A DNA stretch of 55,031 nt from Frateuria defendens. GTDB taxonomy: Bacteria > Pseudomonadota > Gammaproteobacteria > Xanthomonadales > Rhodanobacteraceae. The notes below the pieces were generated by a model, which had not been told where the DNA came from, did not search any database, and saw only the letters and a program-made list of their open reading frames with translations. The DNA lies in NCBI RefSeq assembly GCF_001182895.1, contig NZ_LFQR01000061.1, forward strand, positions 1-55,031. Direction: 5' to 3'. Positions 18,720 to 27,571 of the stretch are shown piece after piece. The first letter of the stretch is position 1. Every line of letters begins with the position of its first letter. The translations under genes and the position numbers were made by a program.

Positions 18720-20888
18720 CTACATCGGATGCCGGTACGCGCCGCTCACCACGCCGGTGCGGCGCACGCGGCGGATCACTTCGGCCAGGTGCTTGCGGCT
18801 GCGCACCTCGATGGCGAACAGCAGCGTGGCGGCGGAGGCGTCGCGCTCGACGTATTCGACGTTCTCGATGTTGGAATCCGCCGCCGCGATCGCCGCGGCG
18901 ATGGTGGCCAGCACGCCCGGGCGGTTGATCACCTCGATGCGCAGCTCGGCGCGGAAATCGCCCTGCACGCTGCGGTCCCACTCGATCGCCACGCGCCGTT
19001 CCGGCGACTTGCGCAGCTCGGCCACGTTCGGGCATTCCTCGCGGTGCACCACGATGCCCTTGCCGGGCGAGAGGTAGCCCACGATGTCGTCGCCCGGCAG
19101 CGGGTGACAGCAGTTGGCGAAGCTGAGCACGCCGCGCTCGGCGCCGGTGATGCGGATCTTCTCGCTCGCGTGCGGCGGCAGCGCCGGCTTGCCCTCGCCC
19201 TTGCGCACGCCGCGCGAGGCCAGCAGCTTGGCCGCCACCTGGTCGGGCATGCGGTTGCCGAGCGCGATGTCGGCCAGGAGTTCCTCCAGCCGGCGCAGCT
19301 TGGATTCTTCCAGGTAGCGGTCGAGCACCGCCGGCGGCACCATGTCGAGGCTGCTGCCCAGCGCGTCGAGCGCGCGGTCGAGCATGCGGTGGCCGAAGTC
19401 CACCGCGTCCTCGTGCTGCAGGTGCTTCAGGTACTGGCGGATCGCGGTGCGCGCCTTGCCGGTGACCACGAATTCCAGCCACGCCGGGTTCGGCACCGCC
19501 GAGGGCGCGGTGATGATCTCCACCAGCTGCCCCGATTCCAGCCGCGTGCGCAGCGGCACCAGCTTCTTGTCCACGCGCGCGGCCACCGCGTGGTCGCCCA
19601 CGTCGGTGTGCACGGCATAGGCGAAGTCGAGCGCGGTGGCGTTGCGCGGCAGCGAGAGGATGTCGCCGCGCGGGGTGAACAGGTAGACCTCGTCCGGGAA
19701 CAGGTCGATCTTGACGTTCTCGATGAACTCGGTCGAGGACGGCGTGTTGACCTGGCTGTCGGCCAACGCGGAGATCCACTCGCGCGCCCGCGCCTGGGCG
19801 CTGTTGGCCGGCGCGCTGTCGGTCTTGTAGGCCCAGTGGGCGGCCACGCCGCGCTCGGCCACCTCGTCCATTTCCTCGGTACGGATCTGCACCTCGATCG
19901 GCGCGCCGAACGGCCCCAGCAGCACGGTGTGCAGCGACTGGTAGCCGTTGGCCTTGGGAATGGCGATGAAGTCCTTGAAGCGCCGGTCCACCGGCTTGTA
20001 CAGCGCGTGCGCCACGCCGAGCGCCATGTAGCAGCGCATGGCCGAACTCACCACCACGCGGAAGCCATAGACGTCCATCAGCTGGGCGAAGCTCTTGTGG
20101 TCGCCGCGCATCTTCGAATAGATGCTCCACGGCGACTTGATCCGCCCGATCACGCGGGCCGGCAGCTGCTCGGCCTCCAGCCGCGCCGCCAGGGCGGACT
20201 CGATCTTGGCCATCACCTCGCGGCGGTTGCCGAGCGCGGCGCGGATGCGCCCCTCGATCACGCGGTAGCGGTCCGGATGCAGGGCGCGGAAGCCCAGGTC
20301 CTGCAGCTCGGCCTTGAACTTGTTCATGCCCAGGCGCTGGGCGATGGGCGCGTAGATCTCCAGCGTCTCGCGCGCGATGCGGCGGCGCGAGGGGGCGTCC
20401 TTGGCACCCAGCGTGCGCATGTTGTGCAGGCGGTCGGCCAGCTTGATCAGGATCACGCGCAGGTCGCGCGCCATCGCCAGCAGCATCTTGCGGAAGCTCT
20501 CCGCGTCGGCTTCCTGACGGCTGGAGAACTGCATCTTGTCCAGCTTGGTGACGCCGTCGACCAGTTCGGCCACGGTCTCGCCGAACTCGCCGGCGAGCTC
20601 GGCGCGGCTGAGCTCGGTGTCTTCCAGCGTGTCGTGCAGGATCGCCGCGATGATGGTCTCGGCGTCCAGCCGCAGCTCGGCCAGGATGCCGGCCACCGCC
20701 ACCGGATGGGTGATGTAGGGCTCGCCGCTCTTGCGCGCCTGCCCCGCATGCGCGCGCGCGCCCACCACGTAGGCGCGCAGGACGCGCTCGACCTGCCGCT
20801 CGGGCAGGTAGGCCACGCGGTCCTTCAGTTCCAGCACATAGGGAGGCAGCACGGCCGGGTCCGCCGGGGCGACGGCGGCCGTGGGCAT
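18720..20888 (-). CDS. spoT: Bifunctional (p)ppGpp synthetase/hydrolase SpoT
   Basis: A 722-residue Rel/Spo homologue. The N-terminal hydrolase keeps its metal site (His61 and HD at 85-86 in ILHDTLEDT), followed by the synthetase domain (RIKSPWSIYSKMRG, YGFRVVV), a TGS domain (VYLFTPRGDI), helical and zinc-finger-like regions and a C-terminal ACT domain (INRPGVLATIAAAIA). The intact HD site marks it as a SpoT type able to degrade alarmone. The ATG at 20888 gives a start that matches the family; an ATG 69 nt upstream would add a low-complexity extension. It lies just downstream of rpoZ. Confidence 0.93.
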   Translation of the reverse strand: MPTAAVAPADPAVLPPYVLELKDRVAYLPERQVERVLRAYVVGARAHAGQARKSGEPYITHPVAVAGILAELRLDAETIIAAILHDTLEDTELSRAELAGEFGETVAELVDGVTKLDKMQFSSRQEADAESFRKMLLAMARDLRVILIKLADRLHNMRTLGAKDAPSRRRIARETLEIYAPIAQRLGMNKFKAELQDLGFRALHPDRYRVIEGRIRAALGNRREVMAKIESALAARLEAEQLPARVIGRIKSPWSIYSKMRGDHKSFAQLMDVYGFRVVVSSAMRCYMALGVAHALYKPVDRRFKDFIAIPKANGYQSLHTVLLGPFGAPIEVQIRTEEMDEVAERGVAAHWAYKTDSAPANSAQARAREWISALADSQVNTPSSTEFIENVKIDLFPDEVYLFTPRGDILSLPRNATALDFAYAVHTDVGDHAVAARVDKKLVPLRTRLESGQLVEIITAPSAVPNPAWLEFVVTGKARTAIRQYLKHLQHEDAVDFGHRMLDRALDALGSSLDMVPPAVLDRYLEESKLRRLEELLADIALGNRMPDQVAAKLLASRGVRKGEGKPALPPHASEKIRITGAERGVLSFANCCHPLPGDDIVGYLSPGKGIVVHREECPNVAELRKSPERRVAIEWDRSVQGDFRAELRIEVINRPGVLATIAAAIAAADSNIENVEYVERDASAATLLFAIEVRSRKHLAEVIRRVRRTGVVSGAYRHPM

Positions 20889-21018
20889 GGGAATGCGTTG
20901 CCCGCTCAGGCGATCACCTCGCGCCGGGCCGGACGGGATGCCGCCTCGGGGCGGCAATGGGCGGCGCCGGACGTGCCGGCACGGCGACTGCGGGGTCTAC
21001 AACAGCCGCCGGCGTCCA

Positions 21019-21309
21019 TCAGTCGTCTCCGCCCTTGGAGAGGTCGTCGTCCACTTCGGCGGCGGCCCACTCCAGCGCCTCGCGCTCGGCGCGCTCGCGC
21101 TCCAGGCGGTCGATCTCGTCGATGGTCGCCTCGTCGATGCGGCGGTCGGCGATCTCGCGCAGGGCGAGCACGGTGGGCTTGTCGTTGTCGGGGTAGACCG
21201 CCGGATCGGCCCCCTTGGCGAGCTGGCGGGCACGCTTGGTCGCCATCAGCACCAGTTCGAATCGGTTGTCGACCACCTGGAGGCAGTCTTCCACGGTAAT
21301 GCGGGCCAT
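21019..21309 (-). CDS. rpoZ: DNA-directed RNA polymerase subunit omega
   Basis: A 96-residue omega subunit that binds the beta-prime subunit and forms part of a ppGpp site. It starts [20 protein letters not shown], which is typical, and ends in an acidic tail. AAGGA lies 8 nt before the ATG. It is the first gene of rpoZ-spoT-ridA-recG and has its own promoter. Unlike the usual order in gammaproteobacteria, gmk is not adjacent but lies about 5.5 kb away beyond the mla genes. Confidence 0.95.
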   Translation of the reverse strand: MARITVEDCLQVVDNRFELVLMATKRARQLAKGADPAVYPDNDKPTVLALREIADRRIDEATIDEIDRLERERAEREALEWAAAEVDDDLSKGGDD

Positions 21310-21351
21310 TTGGGAAATCCTTAAGCGATAAAGCGACTTATGGGGTTTGAC

Positions 21352-21380
21352 AGTGTATCCAGCCGCCGCTTGGCTGGCAA
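21352..21380 (-). promoter_or_regulatory. Sigma-70 promoter of rpoZ-spoT-ridA-recG
   Basis: The -35 TTGCCA (21375-21380, five of six) and -10 TACACT (21352-21357) have a 17-bp spacer. Transcription would begin near 21345, 36 nt before rpoZ. Confidence 0.7.
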
Positions 21381-21443
21381 TGCGGCAGGCGCGTATCATG
21401 CACGGTTTGCCGTCGCCACCGGCAAGCCGGCAGGCGCAGAGCC

Positions 21444-21473
21444 TGTACACAATACAAAACCAAACGGTACAAT
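21444..21473 (+). promoter_or_regulatory. Probable promoter of mlaA
   Basis: TGTACA (21444-21449) and TACAAT (21468-21473) with an 18-bp spacer lie in an AT-rich patch divergent from the rpoZ promoter. The start of transcription would be near 21480. Confidence 0.55.
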
Positions 21474-21501
21474 TTTAGGACCCTCCCCAGTGTCCATCTC
21501 G

Positions 21502-22332
21502 ATGACGTCCCTACCGTCCCGCTACTCCCTGCTCGGCCGAGGCTTGGCGCTGGCTGCCGTGATTCTGCTGGCCGGTTGCACCATCGCCAAGCCGCGCACC
21601 GACGACCCGCTGCAGAAGTTCAACCGCAAGGTGTACGCCTTCAACGACACCATGGACAAGGCGGTGATCCGCCCGGTGGCGGTGGGCTATCGCAAGGTGA
21701 CCAACCCGCCGGTGCGCCGCGCGGTGAGCGACTTCTTCACCAACATCCGCATGCCGATCACGGTGGCCAACGACCTGCTGCAGGCGCGCCCCAAGCAGGC
21801 GCTGCAGGGCACCGGCCGCTTCCTGGTCAACCTCACGCTCGGCGTGGGCGGCTTCTTCGACCCGGCCAGCCAGCTCGGCATCCCGCTGCAGGAGACCGAC
21901 TTCGGCATCACCCTGGCGCGCTGGGGCGTGCCCGAGGGCGACTTCCTGATGCTGCCCTTCGTCGGCCCCACCACCGTGCGCGACGTATGGCGCCTGCCGG
22001 TGGACAGCTACTTCTTCGATCCGTTGAGCTACTACGCGCGCAACCACGACTTCAAGTACGACCAGCAATACCTGCCCTCGCTGATCTACCTGGTGACGCT
22101 CCGCGCGCGCGCCATCGACGCCGAGAGCTTCCTGGCCTCCGCCTACGACCCCTATGTGTTCATCCGCGACGCCTACCGCCAGCGCCGGCTGTACCAGATC
22201 TACGACGGCAACCCGCCAGCCTCGGCGATCCAGCAGATGCAGGGGCTGGACAACCCCAACTTCGACCCCGACGAGTTGCTCGACGAGCAGCATCAGTGGG
22301 AGCACAAGCAGGAGCCCGCGTCGAAGCAGTAG
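21502..22332 (+). CDS. mlaA: MlaA (VacJ) lipid-asymmetry outer-membrane lipoprotein
   Basis: A 276-residue lipoprotein that removes phospholipids from the outer leaflet of the outer membrane and passes them to MlaC. It has a signal peptide with lipobox LLAGC (Cys26) and the family core DPLQKFNRKVYAFNDTMD and the LTLGVGGFFDPAS ring region. An in-frame GTG at 21490 has AGGA upstream but lies only about 10 nt from the predicted transcription start, so I keep the ATG at 21502. It is convergent with mlaFEDCB rather than in that operon. Confidence 0.92.
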   Translation: MTSLPSRYSLLGRGLALAAVILLAGCTIAKPRTDDPLQKFNRKVYAFNDTMDKAVIRPVAVGYRKVTNPPVRRAVSDFFTNIRMPITVANDLLQARPKQALQGTGRFLVNLTLGVGGFFDPASQLGIPLQETDFGITLARWGVPEGDFLMLPFVGPTTVRDVWRLPVDSYFFDPLSYYARNHDFKYDQQYLPSLIYLVTLRARAIDAESFLASAYDPYVFIRDAYRQRRLYQIYDGNPPASAIQQMQGLDNPNFDPDELLDEQHQWEHKQEPASKQ

Positions 22333-22376
22333 GCATACGGTGCGAATACCGGAGGCGCCGCCGCGCATCCGGCACG

Positions 22377-22400
22377 AAAGGGGCCTCGCGGCCCCTTTTT
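22377..22400. terminator. Intrinsic terminator of mlaA
   Basis: A 9-bp stem (AAAGGGGCC and its complement) with a TCGC loop ends in five T residues, 45 nt beyond mlaA. Its A-rich left arm also lets it act on the opposing mlaFEDCB transcript. Confidence 0.85.
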
Positions 22401-22453
22401 CGTATCCGCCATCCGGCGAACCCGATGGTTACCGACGACTGCCCGGCCCGGGC

Positions 22454-22762
22454 TCAGCCAGCGCCGGCCAGCTCGTCCACCTCGCATACCTGCGCCAGCG
22501 CGCGCATGCCCGCCGGCACGTTGTCGAGCGTGAGCGCCCGCCCCTGCCGGGCCGACTGCGCCTGCGCCGCCAGCACGCAGGCCAGGCCGGCGCTGTCGCT
22601 GCGCACCACGCCGCCGAGGTCGAGCCGCCCGACCGGCGGCTGCGCGGCCAGCGCGTCCAGGATCGCCTGCAGCGCGGCCGCGGCGGTGGCGAAGGTCAGT
22701 TCGCCGCCCACCGCGAGCGTGCCGTCGACGCCGCGCTCCAGCGTGAAGCCGGCGTCGCTCAT
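22454..22762 (-). CDS. mlaB: STAS-domain protein MlaB
   Basis: A 102-residue single STAS domain that binds the MlaF ATPase and stabilises the MlaFEDB complex in the inner membrane. The conserved helix start RSDSAGLACV is present (Asp56-Ser57). It overlaps the mlaC stop by 4 nt and ends the operon. Confidence 0.88.
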   Translation of the reverse strand: MSDAGFTLERGVDGTLAVGGELTFATAAAALQAILDALAAQPPVGRLDLGGVVRSDSAGLACVLAAQAQSARQGRALTLDNVPAGMRALAQVCEVDELAGAG

Positions 22763-23427
22763 GGCGAGGCCTTGCTGTCCTTCTCCAGCGTCTCCAGCGC
22801 CTTCTCGCCCTGGTTCTCCAGGTTGGCGATCAGCTTCTCGATGCCCACCTTGCGGATTTCCGCATCCACCTGGTTGCGGTAGTTGGTGACGTAGGAGATG
22901 CCCTCGATGATCACGTCGTAGGCCTTCCAGTCGCCGCCGCGGCCCTTGCGGAAGGCGTAGTCCACGGCCACCGTCTTGCCGTCGTCGAGCACCACCTGGG
23001 TGCGCACCACGCTGCGCTTGTCGTTGAGGTCGCCGCTGAAGGGCAGCACCTTGACGCGGCCGCGGGTGTAGTTGAGCAGGCCTTCGGCGTAGCGATGGGT
23101 GAGCGAGTTGTAGAACGCCTTGGCGAAGCGCTCGCGCTGCTCGGGCGTGGCCTCGCGGGCGTGCTGGCCGAGCACCAGGATGGAGGCGTAGTCGATGTCG
23201 AAGTGCGGCAGGAACACATCGTCGATGGTCGCGATGAGCTTTTCCTGATCCTTGCGCAGCTCGTCGCGGTGGCCGGTGACGGTGGTGTCGAGCTGGTGCA
23301 CGATCTCGTCGACCACCTGCACCGGGGTCGGCTGGGCGGACGCGGCCGGGGCGTCCTGGGCAAAGGCGGGGGCGGCGATCACGCCCGTGAAAGCGATCGC
23401 GGTGGCGAGTGCCAGACTGCGCAACAT
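22759..23427 (-). CDS. mlaC: Periplasmic phospholipid-binding protein MlaC
   Basis: A 222-residue periplasmic carrier that shuttles phospholipid between MlaA and the MlaFEDB complex. It has a signal peptide ending near PAFAQ and the Tol_Tol_Ttg2 fold with EKLIATIDDVFLPHFD, RYAEGLLNY and VKVLPFSGD. The ATG at 23427 has AGGAG 6 nt upstream; a TTG two codons earlier is less likely. The C-terminal helix is longer than in E. coli MlaC. Confidence 0.92.
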   Translation of the reverse strand: MLRSLALATAIAFTGVIAAPAFAQDAPAASAQPTPVQVVDEIVHQLDTTVTGHRDELRKDQEKLIATIDDVFLPHFDIDYASILVLGQHAREATPEQRERFAKAFYNSLTHRYAEGLLNYTRGRVKVLPFSGDLNDKRSVVRTQVVLDDGKTVAVDYAFRKGRGGDWKAYDVIIEGISYVTNYRNQVDAEIRKVGIEKLIANLENQGEKALETLEKDSKASP

Positions 23428-23458
23428 GGTCAACTCCTAGAGGGGATGGCCGGCGGCA

Positions 23459-24331
23459 TCACTGCTTGCCGGCGGGGGATGCGTTCGACGGGGCGCCGTC
23501 GGCCTTCTTGTCGCCGGACGAGGAGCCGTTCACCAGGAATTTGCCGATCAGGTCTTCCAGCTGCATGGCCGACTGGGTCAGCACCAGCTCGTCGCCGTTC
23601 TTGAGCATGTCCGGCGAGCCGCCGGGCTGGATCGCAACGTACTGCGTGCCGATCAAACCGCTGGTGAACACCGCGGCGGCGGAATCGTCCGGAATCTGGC
23701 TGTAGCGCTTGTCGATCGCCAGGGTCACGTAGGCGTCCAGCTTGACCGGGTCGGCCTGCACCGATTGCACGCTGCCGATGGCCACGCCGGCCATCTTCAC
23801 CGGCGCCCCCACCGAGAGCGCGCCGACGTTGGTGAAGCGCGCCTTCACCGTGTAGGTGCCGCCGAGGTTGTCGGCCGCGCCGCCGGCGCCGAAGAACTTG
23901 CCCAGCATCTCCTCCAGCTGCTGCGCCGGGCGCGTCAGCGCCAGCGAGCCGCCGTCGGCCACCGCCTTCTTGGAGCTGCCGAACTGGATGCCCACGTACT
24001 GGTCGCCGAGCAGGCCGCTGGTGAAGATGGTCGCCACCGAGTCGTCGGGGATGGCGTCGTAGTGCTGGTCGATGGCCAGCTTGACGTCGGCCACCTCCTT
24101 GCCCGGCTCCAGGGCGATCGACTTCACCTGGCCGATGCGCACGCCGGCCACCTTCACCGGCGCGCGCTCCTTGAGCTGGCCGATGTTGGCGAACTGCGCG
24201 TCCACCGTGTAAGTGGCGCCCAGGCGCACGTTGGCCACCGAGGTGGTCTGGGTGGCGAGGTAGGCCAGCGTGGCGAAGCCGAGCACGATGAACAGGCCGG
24301 TGCCGACGGCATAGGAACGTCTCTGGGTCAC
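23459..24331 (-). CDS. mlaD: MlaD-like protein with two tandem MCE domains
   Basis: A 290-residue inner-membrane protein with one N-terminal helix (about 9-27). Two MCE repeats follow: unit 1 is about 38-147 and unit 2 about 157-266. They align without gaps at a constant offset of 119 residues: GATYTV/GGTYTV, IPDDS/IPDDS, IFTSGLLG/VFTSGLIG, QYVGIQ/QYVAIQ and MLGKFF/LIGKFL. E. coli MlaD (about 183 residues) has one such domain and forms a hexameric ring. Two domains would give a double ring or a pseudo-hexamer made from fewer chains. A Ser/Lys-rich tail ends the protein. Confidence 0.9.
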   Translation of the reverse strand: MTQRRSYAVGTGLFIVLGFATLAYLATQTTSVANVRLGATYTVDAQFANIGQLKERAPVKVAGVRIGQVKSIALEPGKEVADVKLAIDQHYDAIPDDSVATIFTSGLLGDQYVGIQFGSSKKAVADGGSLALTRPAQQLEEMLGKFFGAGGAADNLGGTYTVKARFTNVGALSVGAPVKMAGVAIGSVQSVQADPVKLDAYVTLAIDKRYSQIPDDSAAAVFTSGLIGTQYVAIQPGGSPDMLKNGDELVLTQSAMQLEDLIGKFLVNGSSSGDKKADGAPSNASPAGKQ

Positions 24332-24383
24332 GGCACGATCCTCGGTGGAGTGCGAAGGGTCAGAAGAAAGGAAGGCATGGCGC

Positions 24384-25154
24384 TCACATCAGGAAGGCGG
24401 TGAGCATGAAATCCAACGCCAGGATGGCGATGGACGAGGCGACCACGGTGCGGGTGGTGGCATAGGCCACGCCCTCGCTGGTCGGCGGCGTGGTGTAGCC
24501 CTGGAACACCGCGATCAGCGACACCATCGCGCCGAACACCACGCTCTTCCACAGGATGCCGTCGACCACGTCGGTGCGCAGGTCCACCGCGGTGATCATG
24601 TTCGACCAGAAGGTGCCGTTGTCGACGCCCAGCCAGTGCACGCCGACCAGGTGGCTGCCCAGCAGGGTCGCGGCGCAGAACACGCAGGTCAGCAGCGGCA
24701 TCGCGATCAGCCCGGCCAGGAAGCGCGGCGCGGCCACGTAGGCGAGCGGGTCCACCGCCATCATCTCCATCGCGGCGATCTGGTCGGTGGCACGCATCAG
24801 GCCGATCTCGGCGGTGATCGAGGTGCCGGCGCGGCCGGCGAACAGCAGCGCGGTGAGCACGGGGCCGAGCTCGCGGTAGACCGACAGCGCCACCACCTCG
24901 CCGGTGGCCGCGGTGCCGCCGAAGATCGACAGCACGTGATAGAGCTGCAGCGCCAGCACCATGCCCACGAACAGGCCGCAGACCATGATGATGGTGAGGC
25001 TGAGCGCGCCGATGAACCAGATCTGCCGCACCGTCTCGCGCGCATGCTGCAGACTGCGCGGGATGGCCTTGAGCACGGCCACCAGGAACAGGCCGCAGTC
25101 GCCGATCTGCGCCAGCGAGCGCAGCACGATGTTGTCGGGGCTCATGCGCCTCAT
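24384..25154 (-). CDS. mlaE: MlaE ABC-type lipid-asymmetry permease
   Basis: A 256-residue membrane permease of the MlaE/YrbE family with about five membrane segments and the conserved core ELGPVLTALLFAGRAGTSI followed by AEIGLMRATDQI. It forms the membrane channel of the Mla phospholipid transporter. The ATG at 25154 overlaps the mlaF stop (ATGA) with GGAG 6 nt upstream; a second ATG three codons later is possible. The frame remains open upstream only as an out-of-frame reading of mlaF. Confidence 0.9.
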   Translation of the reverse strand: MRRMSPDNIVLRSLAQIGDCGLFLVAVLKAIPRSLQHARETVRQIWFIGALSLTIIMVCGLFVGMVLALQLYHVLSIFGGTAATGEVVALSVYRELGPVLTALLFAGRAGTSITAEIGLMRATDQIAAMEMMAVDPLAYVAAPRFLAGLIAMPLLTCVFCAATLLGSHLVGVHWLGVDNGTFWSNMITAVDLRTDVVDGILWKSVVFGAMVSLIAVFQGYTTPPTSEGVAYATTRTVVASSIAILALDFMLTAFLM

Positions 25155-25987
25155 GCGCCGCTCCGCGGGAAGCCCAGCGCCTGGGCGTAGTCGCCGGCCG
25201 GGTACTGGAACGGCACCGGGCCGTCGGCCTCGCCGCCGAAGAACTGCCGCGTCCACGGCGAGCCGTCCCCGGCGATGGTCCTGGGGTCGCCGTGCGCCAC
25301 CACCTTGCCGTTGGCGATCAGGTAGATGTGGTCGGCCACCTGCTGGATCACCGCCAGCTCGTGCGCCACCAGCACGCTGGTGATGCCGAGCGTCTGGTTG
25401 AGCGTGCGGATCAGCTTGAGCACCTGGTTGAGCGCGATCGGGTCCAGGCCCACGAAGGGCTCGTCGTAGAGGATCAGCATCGGATCGAACACGATCGCCC
25501 GCGCCAGCGCCACGCGCCGCGCCATGCCACCGGAAAGCTCGTTCGGCATCAGCCCCGCCGCGCCGCGCAGCCCCACCGCCTGCAGCTTGGTCAGCACGAT
25601 GTTGCGGATCAGCACCTCGGGCAGACTGGTGTGCTGGCGCAACGGGAAGGCCACGTTCTCGAACACGTCGAAATCGGTGAGCAGGGCGGAGTTCTGGAAC
25701 AGGTAGCCGATGCGCTCGCGCAGCGCGAACAGCTGCTCGCGGTCGAGCGCGGGCACGCTGGCGCCGTCCACCCACACCTCGCCGGCGTCGCCGCGCATCT
25801 GCCCGGTGATGTGCTTGAGCAGGGTGGTCTTGCCGGTGCCGCTCGGGCCCATGATGGCGGTGATCTTGCCGCGCGGGATGTCCAGGTCCATCGCGTCGAA
25901 GATGGTCTTGCCGTTGAGCACCGTGGTCAGGCCGCGTACGCGCACCAGGGCGCGGTCGTCGGACGTGGCGCGGTCGGGTTCGGTCAT
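25151..25987 (-). CDS. mlaF: MlaF ABC transporter ATP-binding protein
   Basis: A 278-residue ABC ATPase that drives the Mla transporter. It has Walker A GPSGTGKTT, Q-loop FQNSALL, signature LSGGMARR, Walker B LILYDEPFVGLD and switch LVAHE. The ATG at 25987 is chosen because it gives the normal family length; an in-frame ATG 27 nt upstream would add nine residues. The C-terminal tail of about 30 residues probably contacts the neighbouring MlaF in the dimer. It is the first gene of mlaFEDCB. Confidence 0.92.
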   Translation of the reverse strand: MTEPDRATSDDRALVRVRGLTTVLNGKTIFDAMDLDIPRGKITAIMGPSGTGKTTLLKHITGQMRGDAGEVWVDGASVPALDREQLFALRERIGYLFQNSALLTDFDVFENVAFPLRQHTSLPEVLIRNIVLTKLQAVGLRGAAGLMPNELSGGMARRVALARAIVFDPMLILYDEPFVGLDPIALNQVLKLIRTLNQTLGITSVLVAHELAVIQQVADHIYLIANGKVVAHGDPRTIAGDGSPWTRQFFGGEADGPVPFQYPAGDYAQALGFPRSGA

Positions 25988-26095
25988 GGGCGGCGGTCGG
26001 CTCGAAAGATGCACAAGTTACCGGAAGCGCCCCTGGCGTGCCATGCCGGCACGCGGCATCGGGCCGTCCGTTTGCCAACATGTGGTGTCGCTTTC

Positions 26096-26857
26096 ATGAT
26101 CCACAAGCCGACCACGGAAGATTTCCCATGCGCCCTGGATGCCGAGCATTACGTGATGGAGGTGCGCCTGCGCCGCGAGCGGGTGCCCTCCTTCGACCAG
26201 TACCCCTACTCGCTGCCGGCGCTGCGCGACTTCGAGCGGCTGGCGCTGCACCCGGCGGTGACCTTTCTGGTCGGCGAGAACGGCAGCGGCAAGTCCACCC
26301 TGCTGGAGGCGATCGCCACGGCCTGCGGCTTCAATCCGGAGGGCGGCAGCAAGAACTTCCGCTTCGCCACCTTCGCCTCGCATTCGCCGCTTTACGAGCA
26401 ACTGCTGCTGGTCAAGACCCACCGCCGCCCCAGGGACGGCTTCTTCCTACGCGCGGAGAGTTTCTACAACGTGGCCACCGAGGTGGACGCCCTGGGCGTG
26501 GGCGACTCCTATGGCGGCCGCTCGCTGCACGCACAGTCGCACGGCGAGGCCTTCCTCTCGCTGATGACGCACCGCTTCCGCGGCGAGGCTTTCTACGTGC
26601 TGGACGAGCCGGAGGCGGCGCTGTCGCCGGCGCGGCAACTGGCGATGCTGGCCCGGCTGCACGAGCTGGTGAAGCGGCGCTCGCAGTTCATCGTCGCCAC
26701 CCATTCACCGATCCTCTTGAGCTACCCCGACGCCTGGATCTACCAGATCGGCGAGCACGGGCCGGAACGTGTGCGCTACGAAGACACCGAGCACTACGCA
26801 CTGACCCGCAGCTTCCTCAACAGCCCGCAGAGCTTCCTGCGCAACCTGCTCGACTAG
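26096..26857 (+). CDS. AAA family ATPase of unknown role
   Basis: A 253-residue single-domain ATPase of the AAA_21/AAA_23 (SMC/Rad50-like) type. Walker A is GENGSGKST (60-68), a signature-like region SHGEAFLSL follows, and Walker B is VLDEPEAALSP with a later THSPILLSYP switch block. There is no coiled coil, nuclease or membrane segment, so it differs from OLD or RecF proteins. It lies alone on the plus strand between divergent mlaF and convergent gmk. Stand-alone proteins of this type occur widely but have no established function; a link to the Mla system is possible only by position. Confidence 0.8.
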   Translation: MIHKPTTEDFPCALDAEHYVMEVRLRRERVPSFDQYPYSLPALRDFERLALHPAVTFLVGENGSGKSTLLEAIATACGFNPEGGSKNFRFATFASHSPLYEQLLLVKTHRRPRDGFFLRAESFYNVATEVDALGVGDSYGGRSLHAQSHGEAFLSLMTHRFRGEAFYVLDEPEAALSPARQLAMLARLHELVKRRSQFIVATHSPILLSYPDAWIYQIGEHGPERVRYEDTEHYALTRSFLNSPQSFLRNLLD

Positions 26858-26877
26858 GGCCCCGCGCCTCGGGCGCC

Positions 26878-27498
26878 CTACGGCGCCAGCAGTTCGGCGA
26901 TGAGCGTCTCGTGCCGCTGGCACTGCAAGGCGCTGCGCCGGCGCACGGCGTGCACGATCGACTGCAGGTCGTCCAGCGCGCCCTCGAAGCGGTCGTTGAC
27001 CACGATGTAGTCGAACTCGTGCGCGTGGGCGATCTCCTCGCGCGAGTTGTGCAGGCGGCGCTCGATCACCTCCGGCGCGTCCGAGCCGCGGCCGCGCAGG
27101 CGGCGCTCCAGCTCCAGCCGCGAGGGAGGCAGGATGAACACGCTCACGCAGTCGGGCTTGATCGTGCGGATCTGCCGCGCGCCCTGCCAGTCGATCTCCA
27201 GCAGCACGTCCTTGCCCTGTTCCAGCAGCCCCTGCACCGTGGTGCGCGAGGTGCCGTAGAGGTTGCCGTGCACCTCGGCGTGTTCGAGGAAAATGCCCTC
27301 GGCGATCTCGCGCTCGAACTCCGCGCGCTCGACGAAGTAGTAGTGCCGCCCGTAGCGCTCACCCGGCCGCGGCGGCCGCGTGGTGTGCGAGATCGACAGC
27401 GAGATCGCGGGCTCTCGTTCGAGCAGCGCATTGACCAGCGTGGACTTGCCCGCCCCGGAGGGCGCGGCGACCATGAACAAGGTGCCTTCAATGGCCAT
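26878..27498 (-). CDS. gmk: Guanylate kinase
   Basis: A 206-residue kinase that converts GMP to GDP. The P-loop is APSGAGKST (11-19). The GMP-binding block SISHTTRPPRPGE and the later HYYFVERAEFE segment are intact. The ATG at 27498 gives the normal N-terminus; further upstream the frame enters the leader. It is monocistronic, with a possible promoter covered by a hairpin. Confidence 0.94.
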   Translation of the reverse strand: MAIEGTLFMVAAPSGAGKSTLVNALLEREPAISLSISHTTRPPRPGERYGRHYYFVERAEFEREIAEGIFLEHAEVHGNLYGTSRTTVQGLLEQGKDVLLEIDWQGARQIRTIKPDCVSVFILPPSRLELERRLRGRGSDAPEVIERRLHNSREEIAHAHEFDYIVVNDRFEGALDDLQSIVHAVRRRSALQCQRHETLIAELLAP

Positions 27499-27571
27499 GC
27501 ACGGCTCCTGGGCTGGCGCTCGGGCGTCCCCGCACACCGGCGGGGAACAAATGGAGAGGATTCATCGAGCA

